DNA of 64,000 nucleotides from Syngnathus acus. Its lineage: Eukaryota; Chordata; Actinopteri; Syngnathiformes; Syngnathidae. How positions within the stretch are numbered: the first letter of the stretch is position 1; every line of letters starts with the position of its first letter. Shown in pieces: positions 21,742-33,916 of this stretch. A program made the position numbers and the translations under genes. The notes below the pieces were generated by a model. The model did not search any database. It saw nothing but the letters and a program-made list of their open reading frames with translations, and was not told the origin of the DNA. The stretch lies in contig NC_051087.1 in the NCBI RefSeq assembly GCF_901709675.1, forward strand, positions 13,147,384 to 13,211,383, written 5' to 3'.

Positions 21742-23063
21742 CAGGGGTGGGCAAAGTTTCTGACTCGCGGGCCGAACTGGGTTCTAAATTTGGACCGGAG
21801 GGCCGAACCAGGAGCAGATGGACGTAGTGTTTGTGTGAAGTAATATAAGCGACCTGTAAAGGTCATTGCATAAAAGATTTTGGCCTTTAGTAGGTAGTAA
21901 AGCATGGATATTCCAAACAAGTTTTTTGAAAACAAATGCATTTATTAACAGCATTAAAAAAAAAAAAAAAAATTCACTAAAAAACTGCTATCAGTGATTC
22001 TCATAAAATACGACACTGTTATTATGAATAACAGTCTCCATCACTTCAGTGCCTGCAGGTCAGATTAATGAAAGATGTTTATCTTATGAGATCACATCAA
22101 ACGGCAAACATTCTGACCAAATATATCATCTTGAAGAATCGGTGAAAGCATACATCCAAATAAAGTAATCAAAACAGCAACACGGTGAGGGGTATCTGAA
22201 AATCAGAGCAGAGTTTTAACTCACAAACACCTGGTAACAGAGGTGAGGAAACGGGAAACACTTCCTTAAAGTAAGCCTTAAGAACTTTACAGGTTAAGAT
22301 TAGTCGCAAACAGGTGGTGCATCAATGTCCTTGAGCATCCTGCATTGTTTGAAAATGAGAATGGTCGCTAGTTTCAATCCCTGCTGTGTACAAATCATAT
22401 TCAAAATGCTTTTTTTTACAACAAACTTGAGAGCCTCCCCTTCATTTTCAGTGGGAACAGTGTTGTTGGTCTCCCTTTTTTGCTAGTGCGTCATAGTCTG
22501 GAGTAAAATTTGTTGTGGCAATTCTTAGGAGAGATCCGAGGTGTTGGTCCGTTTACCTCGATCTGTGACGGGTTGATGTTGATGTGGCTGAACGTCACGT
22601 CGCGTACGTCGAGCCAAATTGGCCACTCTTTTTTAAACACTCGGCACTGTGTCCACCTTGCTTTTCCTTGGGCGACTCATTTTAATAAAAGGATTCCAGG
22701 GGAAGGTTTGTGGGTGGCTTTAGCGTAAAACTGTATCTGAAAGCTCAGCGCGCGAATTGCAAGAATGCTGTCGTCACAGCCCACGCTCTAAATTCGGGAC
22801 TGATACAAATAGAGCGCGAGTGCGCCATGTCCGTACTACTGAGTACGTACACGCACTTGTGAGTGTGCACCGAGCTTTCTGACACGGCTTCCGGTAGTAA
22901 ATGCGCAGGCGAGCGGTTCCCCATCTACTGGGGAAACGCAATCATTAAATGCAAAATGACCAAAAAAAATGTTTAATAATACAATTTATTCAGGGTTGGC
23001 GGGCCGGATTAAACGGTCCCGTGGGCCAGATGTGGCCCGCGGGCCGTAGTTTGCCCACCCCTG
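21742..23063 (-). mobile_element. Non-autonomous hAT, 1.32 kb, with 8-bp target duplication
   Basis: Ends CAGGGGTGGGCAAA and TTTGCCCACCCCTG; target duplication 'ggctagtg' at 21734-21741 and 23064-23071. It is almost identical, in opposite orientation, to 35280-36600 and a relative of 12853-13876. Transposase frames on the minus strand are broken. Confidence 0.95.
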
Positions 23064-23238
23064 GGCTAGTGGATGCATACCGCAACCCTAGTCAACCTCA
23101 GTTTGTTGCAGTATAGCTTCTATTTTATGCGCCTTTTAATCCGGTGCGCCCTATATATGAAATAATTTCTAAAATAAAAAATTCAATGAGGGTGCGCTTT
23201 ATAATCCAGCAGTGCGCCTTTTGGTGCGAAAAATACGC

Positions 23239-23472
23239 TAGTTGATGCGCGCGGTGGAAGAATACACAGCGAGAGAGACTGTGGACCGAGGAAGACGGCG
23301 TGACCCACTCACATGGTATACGCCATTTTGGAATGTTGCGTTGCCTCTCTCTTGCAAAGCCCCTTCCGGTGTGCAAGCCAACCAAAGGAATAAAGCAAAG
23401 GAATTGTTTTTTTTTTTTTTATCACTGTACTGTTTCATTTTATTACTGTTCTGACTTACACCAAAATTCGAT
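23239..23472. other. Short spacer, no gene seen
   Basis: Includes a T-tract at 23406-23420. Nothing recognisable. Confidence 0.4.
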
Positions 23473-23766
23473 TCACATCACTGCCTCAGAACGGATCGAC
23501 ATCGTAAGCCGAAGATAAAGATAAATATTTTTTGAGATGGAACTGTATGCTAAGGTATGACAACCACTAATCTTGCGAATGGAGCAATTCAGAATCGGCC
23601 CCAAGGAAAAAATTCTGCAATACTTGAAGGGCTGTTCTATGTTATCAGACGCCTTGTTTTCTTCTTCGAGATTGGGTGCTTGCGTGACCTCCGGCTCATC
23701 TACTGTCACGGAGTGAACTGAAGACTGCTCCCATTTCTTGGCAAGCTCCATTTCATATTCCATAAA
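23473..23766 (-). CDS. Candidate exon of a minus-strand gene (unidentified)
   Basis: On the minus strand a strong acceptor, 'tttctttttctgcag', abuts an open frame starting FMEYEMELAKKWEQSSVHSV and continuing with an acidic stretch (NLEEENKASDN). Composition is that of a normal intracellular protein, unlike the transposons around it. It lies downstream, on the same strand, of the CCCH zinc-finger exon at 33403-33566 and may be a later exon of that gene. No donor or family match is clear. Confidence 0.35.
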   Translation of the reverse strand, partial: FMEYEMELAKKWEQSSVHSVTVDEPEVTQAPNLEEENKASDNIEQPFKYCRIFSLGPILNCSIRKISGCHTLAYSSISKNIYLYLRLTMSIRSEAVM

Positions 23767-24094
23767 CTGCAGAAAAAGAAATGGGAAGTAGTTTGGAAGT
23801 TGCAAGAAGTACGCAACTAACTGCGCACCCTTTGGAAATATTGCATTTCGGCATAAATTGGTCATAAAATGTGATCTGATTTTCATCTAATTGACACCAT
23901 TTTCTTGAAGCAATACCACACAATTATGTTGACATGTTTTTTTGTTTTCTGGAAGTCATTAGATTTTTCTTCACCTCACAATGCACTTGCCACGCGAAGG
24001 GGGAGTAGCAGCAGTGCTAATCTGCCATACTATGGACTGATGAACATCAAAACTTGACCCTTGTCACCGTTTCCACCTTCATCTTTTCTTCTTC

Positions 24095-24286
24095 TTAGGC
24101 CTTTTCATTCCTTTCGGAACATAGGCCATCGATGAAGAGTTTCCACCCTCGTCTGTCTTTTGCCATTTTCTCCAGCTGTTTCCACGACAGTCCCATCTTC
24201 TTGATATCCAGCTCTGTGCTCCTTCTCCAGTTGTTTTTGGGTTTCCCTCTGCTTCTTTTGCCTTGTGGGTTCCATGTTAACGCCTG
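24095..24286 (-). mobile_element. Non-LTR retrotransposon ORF2 C-terminus, remnant
   Basis: The minus frame includes GKRSRGKPKNNWRRSTELDI and QLEKMAKDRRGWKLFIDGLC, the typical C-terminal tail of RTE-like LINE RT proteins. It is cut at its upstream side exactly where the LTR at 24287 begins. Confidence 0.75.
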
Positions 24287-25040
24287 TGTTAGGTTTATTC
24301 GCTGACCGAACAAATTTCAAGAGAAGAGCAACAGCAAACAAACCACAAGTGAGACAGAATATTAAGTCTTTTCTCGCGAGGAGTGCAGTACAGATAGCTT
24401 CACAACAATCTCACTCCACTAAATATCTGTGTACACTCCCGCTCTTTTTATTTGGATTTTCCCTACCCACAATTGTGAGACAAAAGCCCCTAAAAGGGGA
24501 GGGGGAACGCATGTGGGCTTTGCCTCGTAAGGAAGAAATCACTAGGTGTTTACATACTGATAAGAACATGTGGGAAGAGGAATTTGAGTGGCCTGGATAG
24601 AGAAGAAAACCTTTGACCTCTAGTCAAAACATAGCAAGGGATGCTTTACGACATTGTGTAGAATGGGACAAGCTAGGTTATTTATTACTGGATACATACA
24701 TTCCGACATAATCTTACGATCAAGATAGTTTGGAAAACCCTGACAATGATGGTCACTTGTAGGTTCATCTGAGGTGCAAGACAGCAATGAGGCATGTTGT
24801 TTAACAAAGTGGTCTTTGTTAGAAAGGAACTGTCTCGGTAGATGTCTTCTTTTTGCTGAGTTGTCAGCTGCGTCCTGTCTGACCCAGCTGTAACCTCTCT
24901 CCTGACCCAGCCGTAACTTTTCTCTTCTGTGGTACATCATAAAAACAGCAAGGCCAAACAGCAAGCATATATTGCAGTAATATTGCGGTAAAGCATTGAT
25001 TAGAGAACGCATGATAACATATATATACATTTTTCTAACA
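24287..25040 (-). mobile_element. 3' LTR of a minus-strand endogenous retrovirus
   Basis: On the minus strand the 754-bp unit starts TGTTAG and ends CTAACA, is preceded by a polypurine tract (aaacaggagggaatt, reverse of 25039-25053), and contains an AATAAA near 24455. It follows the env remnant in the right order for a 3' LTR. I could not find its 5' partner. Confidence 0.7.
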
Positions 25041-25078
25041 ATTCCCTCCTGTTTATCATAAGTTCTCAGAGACCATCT

Positions 25079-26645
25079 TATCACCTAAAAGCGGCCACTT
25101 CAAAAAGATTTTCAGCCGTAGGATCACAAGTATGAGCACAAATAAGTTTACACCAAGAAAGGATAAACGTTGCGATATTATCATTCGGAAACACCCAGAT
25201 CTGGGGAGAAGTCTGTAAACCCAAGTGCAAAAATTCCATCATCATCATCGTTATCATCAACATGCTGGCGTTCAGACATTAGGCATACCCCGGCCATCTT
25301 GTCTTCCATGGGCGATATTGCTGTAGTGATGAGACGATTAAACAGAGCACGGAGACATGGAATACAACAACAACCACACAAGGTGAGTATAGCAGTAATT
25401 GAGGACACAAGGGCTTTATACTTCCCAAAAGCAGTCATCCACTTGTTGTGCTCTTTCATCCTCGTTTTGAGGGATTGCAAGCTTGCAATCGCCTTCGTCA
25501 GGCTCCCATCAGGGGCGGTGTCGTTCTGGATGAAGGTGCAGCATTGTTCTCTGAACATTGCACAGACCCTTCCTTTCTCAGACGACAACATAACAAGAGC
25601 ATTGCGGTTCTGGATTGACATTAGGGAAGGCGTGGCTAGCTGTCCGTGCACTGCCTCAAGTCCCGCTTGTGTCCGTTTGCCCAATTTCTGCATGTTGCAA
25701 TGGTTGTAATTTATCATGTCGACGTTTTTGTTCATCGTACACCACCAGCAAATGGAAGACTCCCATCCTGCTACAATTTGGTCAATTAATTCTTATTAAT
25801 CAGGAACTCCTCTGGGGACTCTGATTGCATCAATTTCAGTCAGATCATCGTCGCCTCTCAAATTTAAAGACATTTTGTTTGTTTGTTTTTCCAGCTTTTT
25901 CCCAGATCTTGGCATGTTGATACATATACAATTTAGCTTGACTACATTCTCTGAAAGCAATGGCTTCTTTTTTCTTTTTTCAATGGATATTACTATATAG
26001 AATGCTCTGTCACACATTTCACAATCAGTAGATGTGACAGATGTCACACAATCTTTGGTCAATGGCAACGATACAACATAAAGAATCGGTCGCAAATCCA
26101 TACATATGACATATTCAATTTTTGCTTCTTGTCTTTACAGCTTGTTTTGCCATTAGCAATCAATTGTTTCGTTTTTCAGTAACTCTTATAGTTACCTGAA
26201 ACAAAATATCCACATTAATTTTAGATATAATCATCCCATTCTTTAACATCTACAGCGGTTGTTGACAAAGTACACATATAAACATCATATTTTCATGGCA
26301 GTCCAGATCCAACACAGAAGATCATCCTGCTAAGGTCAAATTGATCTTTTTAAATTGCTACAATGCAGCATTGTTTTTTGGGAGTGATCAATATAAGTTG
26401 TTCACTCATCTCTCCCCTACTCATTATGACTTAGTTCCCACAAATACCATATTGCTGAAGTTAACAAAATGGCAACAAAGATAGCCACCTTACATGCAAT
26501 AACGTCATTGTTCCATTTTCTTGTTCCCGGCATTTCTCTAAGAGGTAAGGCTTCCTTTGGGTCACTTTTTCCGATTGAACGTTACCTCAAAAGAAATTAC
26601 CCTTTTGTAATTTGCTAGGACCACCTCAACTGACCTTTCTGCTAT
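25079..26645 (-). pseudogene. Degenerate retroviral env (SU remnant and TM subunit)
   Basis: A minus frame at 25181-25735 keeps the transmembrane subunit: a heptad-rich helix, the CX6CC disulfide motif (residues 58-66 of that frame) and a hydrophobic cysteine-rich membrane segment. Upstream (25796-26101) is a broken surface-subunit piece in another frame. The layout is that of gamma-type envelopes common in teleost ERVs. Frameshifts and stops separate the parts, so no envelope can be made from it as it stands. Confidence 0.75.
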
Positions 26646-26646
26646 T

Positions 26647-27360
26647 TTAATGGCAGTTGATGTAATTATCAATATTCAATGTGGCCCTTCCCCCTTGGAA
26701 GAACACCAGTGTTTCGTTTTCAATGCTCTTAATGAGAACGTGCTTTGTTCTTTTTGCCTTTAAAATATTAATTATAAATATAAAATGTAAATGCCAAATT
26801 TGAATCATCCTTAGAATCCCACTTGGTTTTGAAACATGGTAATCTATATTGTCGCCCAAACAATTTTTCATACGGGGTTAAACCCACAGTAATTGTAATA
26901 TTTATGAACAGTTTGACCAGGTCTAAACATTTTGTCCATGGTCTTCCAGTTTTTTCCATGCACATTTTCACACTTTATACCAGTCCTGTCATGAGAATTA
27001 ATTTCTGAAATCCCATATCTCGTTATTATTTCTTTACATAACATTTTTGTGCCACTGTTAAGGCATTCAGTGTTTTTGTTGAAGCCAATTCAAACCATTT
27101 TGAGAATGTATCTATTATGACCAGGCAGTATAACCCTGTGGATTATGTTTAGCACATGTTAAACAAACTCTACAAAAAATTTTTTGTTTTGAAAATGTTT
27201 TGAATATGAATCAAATCCATATGTTGTATAAAGCTGAATGAACTGCCCACTATCCCACCTCTTGAGCCATGTGACACACACCATGGCTCAATATTGCTGC
27301 CCATTTGCATAGGTTTTTTGTAGGATAGGCCAGTCTTCTGGTCATTTATAGATACCATTC
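26647..27360 (-). pseudogene. Degenerate retroviral pol, integrase region
   Basis: Minus frames at 26768-26971 and 27170-27358 show the integrase C-terminal phrase GLTPYEKLFGRQ and an upstream zinc-binding-like HGSRGG segment, in several broken frames. Position upstream of env on the same strand fits one provirus. Confidence 0.7.
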
Positions 27361-29220
27361 TCCACTCTTGCCCCTCTTTTCGTCCATAATTGAATTTCAG
27401 TCTATGGACTTTGTCGCTTTACATCTTTAAAAATGTGTCAGTGACTTAATCTGCTTCTTGTGTATGTACAATTTGAACCGTCTTCCGCGCTGCAGTTTTT
27501 CGGTTCTATCTGCAAGCTTGTTACCTCTTGACACCTTATCAGTCTCGTGTGTGTGCACTGCGCACGTGCATATAGCTACTGCTTCCACAACTAGCTTAGC
27601 AAGTAAATGGATGGCTTCCACGAAAGGGGAGCGACTCAGCTAGCAAATGATTAGACATTGTCACATGATTTCATCATTTAATTTGACACACCTTTTAAAA
27701 TGTGTCCCAGTGCACACGTTCTGCATGTGTAACCGGTTGTCTCAACCCGTGTTCCACATCCTAATCTTTCCTCCCCCAAGGTGTCAAACCAATCAAGATA
27801 AAAGATAAAAACCAACAAAATAACCGCCAGTAAATTAATATAATAGTCAATTGTTGTCGTTTCTTAACTTTAACTAACTCAATCACTCTCTTATTCTCAA
27901 ATGTAAAAACTTGTGTAGTCTTGACACAACCAATCGACTATTTCTTCTAAATTTAGCTTTGAAATGTTATTTAATAATTTTGCTTCATCCAATTCCAGAA
28001 AGCAAGTTCTTTCCATCTCTCAAATTTTGTTTCATCAGGGCTAGGCATAAATGCAGTGTGGACCAGTTTCTGCCCACAAAAAAAAATTGCTTGCCTTTCT
28101 TTTCTTCTTATTTTTACAAAATTGCTTCTGTTTTGTGGTGCAAATCAGATAGACTACAGTCTTCCAAATTCCTTTGTGCACCTATATTAGCCAATTTTAA
28201 CACATAACACTGACAGCACACAGACAACACAAAAACTTACAGCAGAGACACAGCTCACAAACAATATCAACAAACAACGCTGCGCAAACGTCATCCTCTG
28301 TTCTGACGTTTTGGTTATACTTTTTTCTCATCAGTGCCTTTTATCCTTCAAGCAAATATTGTCACATCTTCCTTAAGCATCACCCTGCTTCAAATATTCA
28401 GACATTCTCTGAGAAACTCACACTTTCCCTGCTTCGCCCGCAGCCATAGCACCCCTCGTGCGAGGGGGGCGCAGCATCAATGTTGATTGGTCACAGGCTG
28501 GCCATTTCCTGCAACAACCATGATGCCGGCCCACCGCCCACACAAGCATAGCAAAGGCCCAAGCGCACAGCCCCGCCCCGCGACTACGCGCGAGCGCAGG
28601 CACGCTTATCAGTCTCGCCCTCTCAAAGGGCAGGCCAGCTTTGCTGTTGCGCCCTTCGTCATGTTCACATTCGACATCTTTCACTGTCTCCTACACAACA
28701 TTTGCTGTCTCTTATTCTCGTCCTATCAAGCCACCGTTCTAGTCACTTTCTGCCACACACTGCTCATCTCAATTTCTCCAACCAACTTAAACACATTATC
28801 GCCTACTTCTCAATTTTCCTATTATTCCTAAACAGCTTCCTGAACATTCTCCATTACTGATGTCTTCCATAGGACACACATCTCACTCGCGCACACATAT
28901 ACACACTCATTCATGAGGATCCTCTGCGCGCACACGCACACACACACACACACACACCAACACAAAAGGATGACGCACAACATACGTATAAGACCACATA
29001 GATCCCACTAAGAACACCTTTTTGCTCGTCTTACTTGTCAGATTTATTCTTTATTTTACTTTTAAAAGCTATTTGTAATTCTTTTCCATTTATTTTCCAA
29101 TCTTTGCATTTTAGTTCATGTCGGGGTAGGGACTTTCGCTTACTATCTAAGTTTCCCATGGTTTCTTTTTCTAAATTTTGGAGTTGGTAGTTTGAATGGC
29201 ACCTACAGTGTCCTAAAACC
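27361..29220. other. Repeat-derived interval, no gene seen
   Basis: Probably retroviral or LTR relics too decayed to place. A (CA)n microsatellite lies at 28931-28957. A GC-rich block at 28430-28640 looks like an LTR or promoter but has no supported boundary. Open frames here are short and overlap on both strands. Confidence 0.4.
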
Positions 29221-29540
29221 AACTTTATTCACAGGACAGTGGTTAAAAATTTGATGTGTGGTAAGTCTCCTTTCACCTCCCCGAAGGGAGCGGAGAGTCC
29301 TTGCCTCTGCATCCACACAAAGCCACTGTTTACAATCCTGTGTGTTTATATAGAGGAGCGCTCAAATGAGATCACTCTCAGTCAAACCATACACAATCAC
29401 ACCACGCGCGTTTTTTAATAACAGAGGAGCCCGCACTCCTGCTGCGGAATTTAACTAACGTAAAAAGTTAGGGGGCTCCACACCGCCCCTGCGGAATTTA
29501 ACTGTTTCTAATTGCACTTGACAGGGTCTAGAATTCCCAA

Positions 29541-29613
29541 GGTCTTTAAGTGACTTCTTGTCACTGCTCGTTTTAAGTGACCTCGTCACTGCTATTAAGT
29601 GACCTCTTGTCAC
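29541..29613. repeat. Short tandem repeat beside the Gypsy fragment
   Basis: Three imperfect units of about 23-28 bp, 'aagtgacctcttgtcac', adjoin the truncated 3' end of the Gypsy pol frame. It may be part of its LTR. Confidence 0.6.
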
Positions 29614-29620
29614 AGCTCAT

Positions 29621-30745
29621 TCATTCAGGGTCAGGTGAGATACCGTCTTGTGAGAAGATGTTGCCATAGAATTCCAGAGACGTCTTGTGGAACTCACACT
29701 TATCTCTATTAATTGTGAGATCGTTTTCATGGAGTCTTTTGAAGACTTCTTCCAGGGAGCGGTCATGCTCTGCAGGAGTGGTTCCAAAAATGATGATGTC
29801 ATCGCTGAAATTTCTGACTCCCTGTATTCCGTGGAGCACATTTTGGATCGTGTGTTGGAAGACCTCTGCTGCTGAAGAGATTCCAAAAATGAGGCGTGTG
29901 TACCGTCTCAGTCCAACATGCGTTGAGAATGTAGTGATGTATCTGGACTCAGGCGCTAGTTCAAGTTGGTGATATCCTGCATTGAGGTCCAGCTTCGAGA
30001 ACACGGTGGCGCCGTTGAGATCATGCACGATGTCATCTACCGTAGGTGATATGTGTCTCTCCCTTTGGACAGCTTTATTAGGCAGGCGCATGTCTATGCA
30101 GAGGCGTAGTCTCTCAGGGTTTTTTGGTTTCGGTGACGCCACAATGGGTGACACCCACGGTGTTGGGCCTTCTACTTTTTCGATTATGCCTTGGTCCTCC
30201 AAGCTTTGTAATTCCTCCTCTACTTTCTTCCTCATGTGAAAGGGAATACGACGGTGGGGCTGAACAACTGGTTGCACACTCCGGTCTATGTGCAATTTGA
30301 CTTGGAAATTTTTCAGTTTCCCCACGCCCGAGGTGAGACTTGGATATTGCAGGAGCAGCTGATCTGCTTTAGACATGTCCTGTGGCACGGTTTGATTGGA
30401 GAGCACCACATGTATGAGACCTAGTTTAGTTGCAGTGTCATGGCCCAGCAGTGAGCCGTGGTCTCCATCAACAACGTAGAATGCTGCCTGAGCTGTTCTC
30501 CCATTGGCAGAGACTGTTGTGGTAACCTTACCATGAAGGGAAAGGGGAATTTTCGTACCATAAGGGTATATCCTTTTGCTTGACTGCTCTAGGTTGAGTT
30601 GTGTCTTCAACGCGCTGTAGGCCCTTCCATCCAGGAGATTAGCTGAGGCTCCCGAATCAACAAGAACATCAATGCATCCACCAGCTATCATGACTGACCT
30701 CACATCAAAGAGGGGGAATGGGGGTAATCCAGCCACACCTGCCAT
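29621..30745 (-). mobile_element. Gypsy-type LTR retrotransposon: protease and reverse transcriptase, truncated
   Basis: A 374-residue open frame on the minus strand. An aspartic protease motif DSGA lies at residues 30-33. RT motifs follow: a palm segment with FSKLDLNAGYHQ and the catalytic FSDD near residue 313. The frame stops at the GISPDPE position that normally leads into the RT thumb, so RNase H and integrase are missing. It is open but truncated, so not autonomous. Confidence 0.9.
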
Positions 30746-31043
30746 TGTTACAATAGTTTTAGTTCGACAGTGTTGGGTTTTTTTTTTTTACAGGAATATT
30801 ATTGTCCAGCCACGTCCATGTGTGCCTAGCCATTGCCAGTCCCTTCGTCCGCGATAGGCAATGGCACGTCTCTCCCGACTACAGCGCGAGCGTTGCTAGC
30901 TAGCGGATGTTGTCTTTCTTCCTAAAATGAGAGCTCAGACAGCAAAACACCTCCGTACCGGAGATATCCCTGCATCAAATCACGTACTTCACACGGCCGT
31001 TTACTCACGAGTCCGTTACCAGCGAAGTGGCTATCCCGCGATC
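30746..31043. other. Decayed upstream part of the Gypsy element
   Basis: T-tract at 30778-30789, then sequence with no gene seen; probably upstream gag-pol relic. Confidence 0.4.
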
Positions 31044-32545
31044 CAAGTCAAGTCAAGTCAAGTCAAGTTTATTTGTATAGCCCTAAATCACAAGCAGTCT
31101 CAAAGGGCTTCACATAGACAAAAATTGACAATTATTCTCAAAGCATCCCCTGATCTTAAGCTCCCAAAAGGGCAAGGAAAAACTCAAAACCCCTGCCCGG
31201 GGAAAATGAGAAACCTTGAGAAGGGACCACAGATGGAAGGATCCCCCTTTCAGGATCACCAGGTTGTAATGGATGCAGAGAGGGCACAAATAATACATAA
31301 TATGAAAATCAAAAAAGTGCATGTCCAAGTCAGAGCGAAGGGCTGCCGGAGGAGCCCTCTACTATCCTGGCAGTGGAGGTTGAGCTGCAGTGCCCCCAAC
31401 CTGAATTGGCCCACGAGAATCCAGATAGCCGCTGTCAGCTTGGGTGCCACCTAACCACCTCCCCGGCCGGGGAGGGGGGGTTGGGAGAGAAAACAAAACA
31501 AACTCCGGCCGAATCGGCCACTACAAGTTAGTTAAAGGCCATGTCATAGAAATGTGTCTTTAAACGTGTCTTAAATGTTTCTACTGAGGTAGCAGTCCTA
31601 ATATCCATTGGGAGGGCATTCCAAAGCTCTGGAGCCCGGATAGAAAATGCTCTAGACCCTGCAGACACTTTCTTGGCCCTCGGTGTCGCTAAAAGGGTAG
31701 CGTTTTGCGAACGAAGGTTACGAGACGGAACATAAGGAACAACTAGGTCGACGAGATACGAAGGCGCTAAGCCATGCAGTGATTTATAGGTTAATAGAAG
31801 AACCTTGAAGTCACATCTTAAATGGACCGGGAGCCAATGTAAGTTGGCTAATATTGGGGTAATGTGATCAAATTTTCTTGTCCGTGAGAGCAGCCTTGCA
31901 GCAGCATTTTGTACTAACTGTAGACTTTTGATGCGGGACTTAGGAAGACCAGAGAATAGTACATTACAGTAGTCCAGGCGCGACGTGACGAACGCATGTA
32001 TAATAGTTTCCGCATCACCGGTCGAGAGGATCGGACGAATCTTTGCAATATTACAAAGGTGAAAGAACGCAATTCTGGTTATATTCTTAATGTGCTTTTG
32101 AAAGGAGAGAGTTTGGTCAAACATTACCCCGAGATTAGTTACAGTAGTTGGACCAATTATCAACATCTCAGTTTTATCTGGGTTAAGACGAAGGAAGTTG
32201 AGAGACATCCATTGCTTGATCTCCGCAAGGCATGCCTCAAGATTACAACAATCCCGCGGATCTGTCATCGATAACGGCATATATAATTGGGTGTCATCCG
32301 CGTAGCATTGAAAACTAATATTATATTTACGTATTATGTCCCCAAGCGGAATCATATAAATATTAAATAAAATTGGTCCGAGAACCGATCCCTGTGGGAC
32401 ACCACACGTAACATTATAGTGCTCAGAGGACGCATTGCCATGGACCACTCGGTGCGTCCTATTTGATAGATAGGAATGGAACCAGCCTAGTGCTGACCCT
32501 GAAATACCAACACAACTTTTAAGACGCCCTAATAAAATATCCAGC
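31044..32545 (-). mobile_element. L2/CR1-like LINE, 5'-truncated
   Basis: A 306-residue minus frame (31528-32448) has GVPQGSVLGPILF and the catalytic YADD (residues 49-52), then the C-terminal region typical of L2-like RTs (RLDYCNVLFSGLP, LHWLPV). A partly degenerate upstream continuation reaches about 32545. The 3' UTR ends in a (CAAGT)n tail at 31044-31068. The RT fingers, endonuclease and 5' end are missing. Confidence 0.9.
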
Positions 32546-33402
32546 AGGCAAACAGTTGTGAGCGGTAGAAACTCCGTCGCGGGGATCCGTTCACGTCAGT
32601 CGCGCAATATCCTCGTCGCCATTGTAGAAACTGGATGTCCTCTCAGTTTAGATCTTTTAAGTTCAAGCTTTAATAACTTTCATTCGCATTTACAGGTAGT
32701 ATAACATTGACTCCTCGCTTGTCCTGCCCAACTACAACTCCCACTCTCACTGTTTAACACCCTCTCACTTCCTCAGTCTCTTAAAGGGGTAGCGTCTAAT
32801 TATCACAACACTACAACCACCTCTCACGACGGGGACGTTAGGGTTGGATTTTGAGAGGTTTCCACCTTCATACAAGTGAGTAATTCTGAACTGTAGGTGT
32901 TCTGATGACATTTTAGATGAGGCCTGGTTTGGACAGGGCAACCAGCATCTCCAATCTTATCATTCATCGGATAGTAGTTTTGATGAGTCGAGACTGATTA
33001 ATCCAAATGATTTTTGTTTGGCGTTAAACATACCGCGCTTGTCTTTTGTTGTGACTTGTGATTAGGATAAGATCAAAATTGATGATAAATTTATGGATGA
33101 ATCAATGTCATTCCAAAGGGTTTTTCCTATTTATTCTTGCTATTGAAAGGTGAACAAAGCAAACTTCATACCCCCACCTCATTCAGCAATTTCATGGTGA
33201 TGTGATGTCATTAAGCGGCTCATGAGAAAACCTACAGTCGTCTCCTTTAGAGCACTTTCCCTTTTTATGGAAAAATTTGCATGACCGTGCATAGGTGTTA
33301 AGGAAAATATTAAAACGGAAACACTTTGGCCTCTACCCTAAAGTGAAACTTGACCCAAACAGCAGGTCTGTGTAGCTACATTTTACCGAAGCGTCTTTTT
33401 AC
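32546..33402. other. Intron-like stretch, no gene seen
   Basis: Unique-looking AT-rich sequence between the LINE and the CCCH exon. No motif supported. Confidence 0.45.
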
Positions 33403-33566
33403 CTTGTAGTAGAGTCCACTATGACTTTGTTTTGGCTAAAGCAAAGGATATTGTGCATAAATGGGCATTTTTCCCCTTTCATGCAGGCTCCCTGCATGTA
33501 ATACTTGCAACGCGTTTTGACGAGATTGTTCTCAGGCTCAATGTGTTGCATTTGACAGTTGTCACC
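33403..33566 (-). CDS. Exon with a CCCH zinc finger (ZC3H6/8-like gene)
   Basis: On the minus strand a strong acceptor 'cctcttgttgcag' precedes GDNCQMQH, the end of one CCCH finger, then a complete C-x7-C-x5-C-x3-H finger (CKYYMQGACMKGEKCPFMH), and a donor ACAAG|GTAAAA at 33403/33402. Spacing and the split finger resemble the ZC3H4/6/8 RNA-binding family, whose nuclear members act in transcript termination and processing. The next upstream exon should lie at higher coordinates; the provirus 33870-37815 sits between. The exon is intact, but I cannot show that the whole gene is. Confidence 0.6.
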
Positions 33567-33916
33567 CTGCAACAAGAGGAAGAGAATACAGCGATTTATC
33601 AACACCTTACATACTGAAGTTTTGTTGGATACCAGTTTCCAGTACATCGCCCACCTTGATGCACTTTCCATGAAGAAAATGTCGGCAAACCATTTGTTCA
33701 TTCACCAACAAAATATTCTGTTCCTTAAACTCTTCTGTGAAATATTTGACTGGCTAAAAAGAGAAAGAACTTTAAGAATGGCAGTAAATTCAGCCACTTG
33801 AATCCGTCACAATTATAAATCTCACCCGAGTCTTAATTCTGTTCTGTATATGATTTCTGCATTCTGTTCTGTTAGGGTTTACAGATTATCTTGAGCGTAT
33901 GATTATGTTGGAATGT

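Larger units (their letters stand above)
21050..23238. mobile_element. Mariner-like TIR element (TA target), carrying a nested hAT
   Basis: The left end 'ccgtattttccgcactatt' and right end 'ggtgcgaaaaatacg' are imperfect inverted repeats flanked by TA (21048-21049, 23239-23240). Inside are phrases about 'gcgccttataatgcagagcgcc', the usual style of fish elements of this kind. About 1.3 kb of its length is the nested hAT at 21742-23063. Confidence 0.65.

Noticed and set aside
28418-28684. GC-rich 88-residue frame as a gene
   Set aside because: Opposite-strand frames overlap equally and there are no splice sites or family landmarks; likely LTR or promoter-like repeat.
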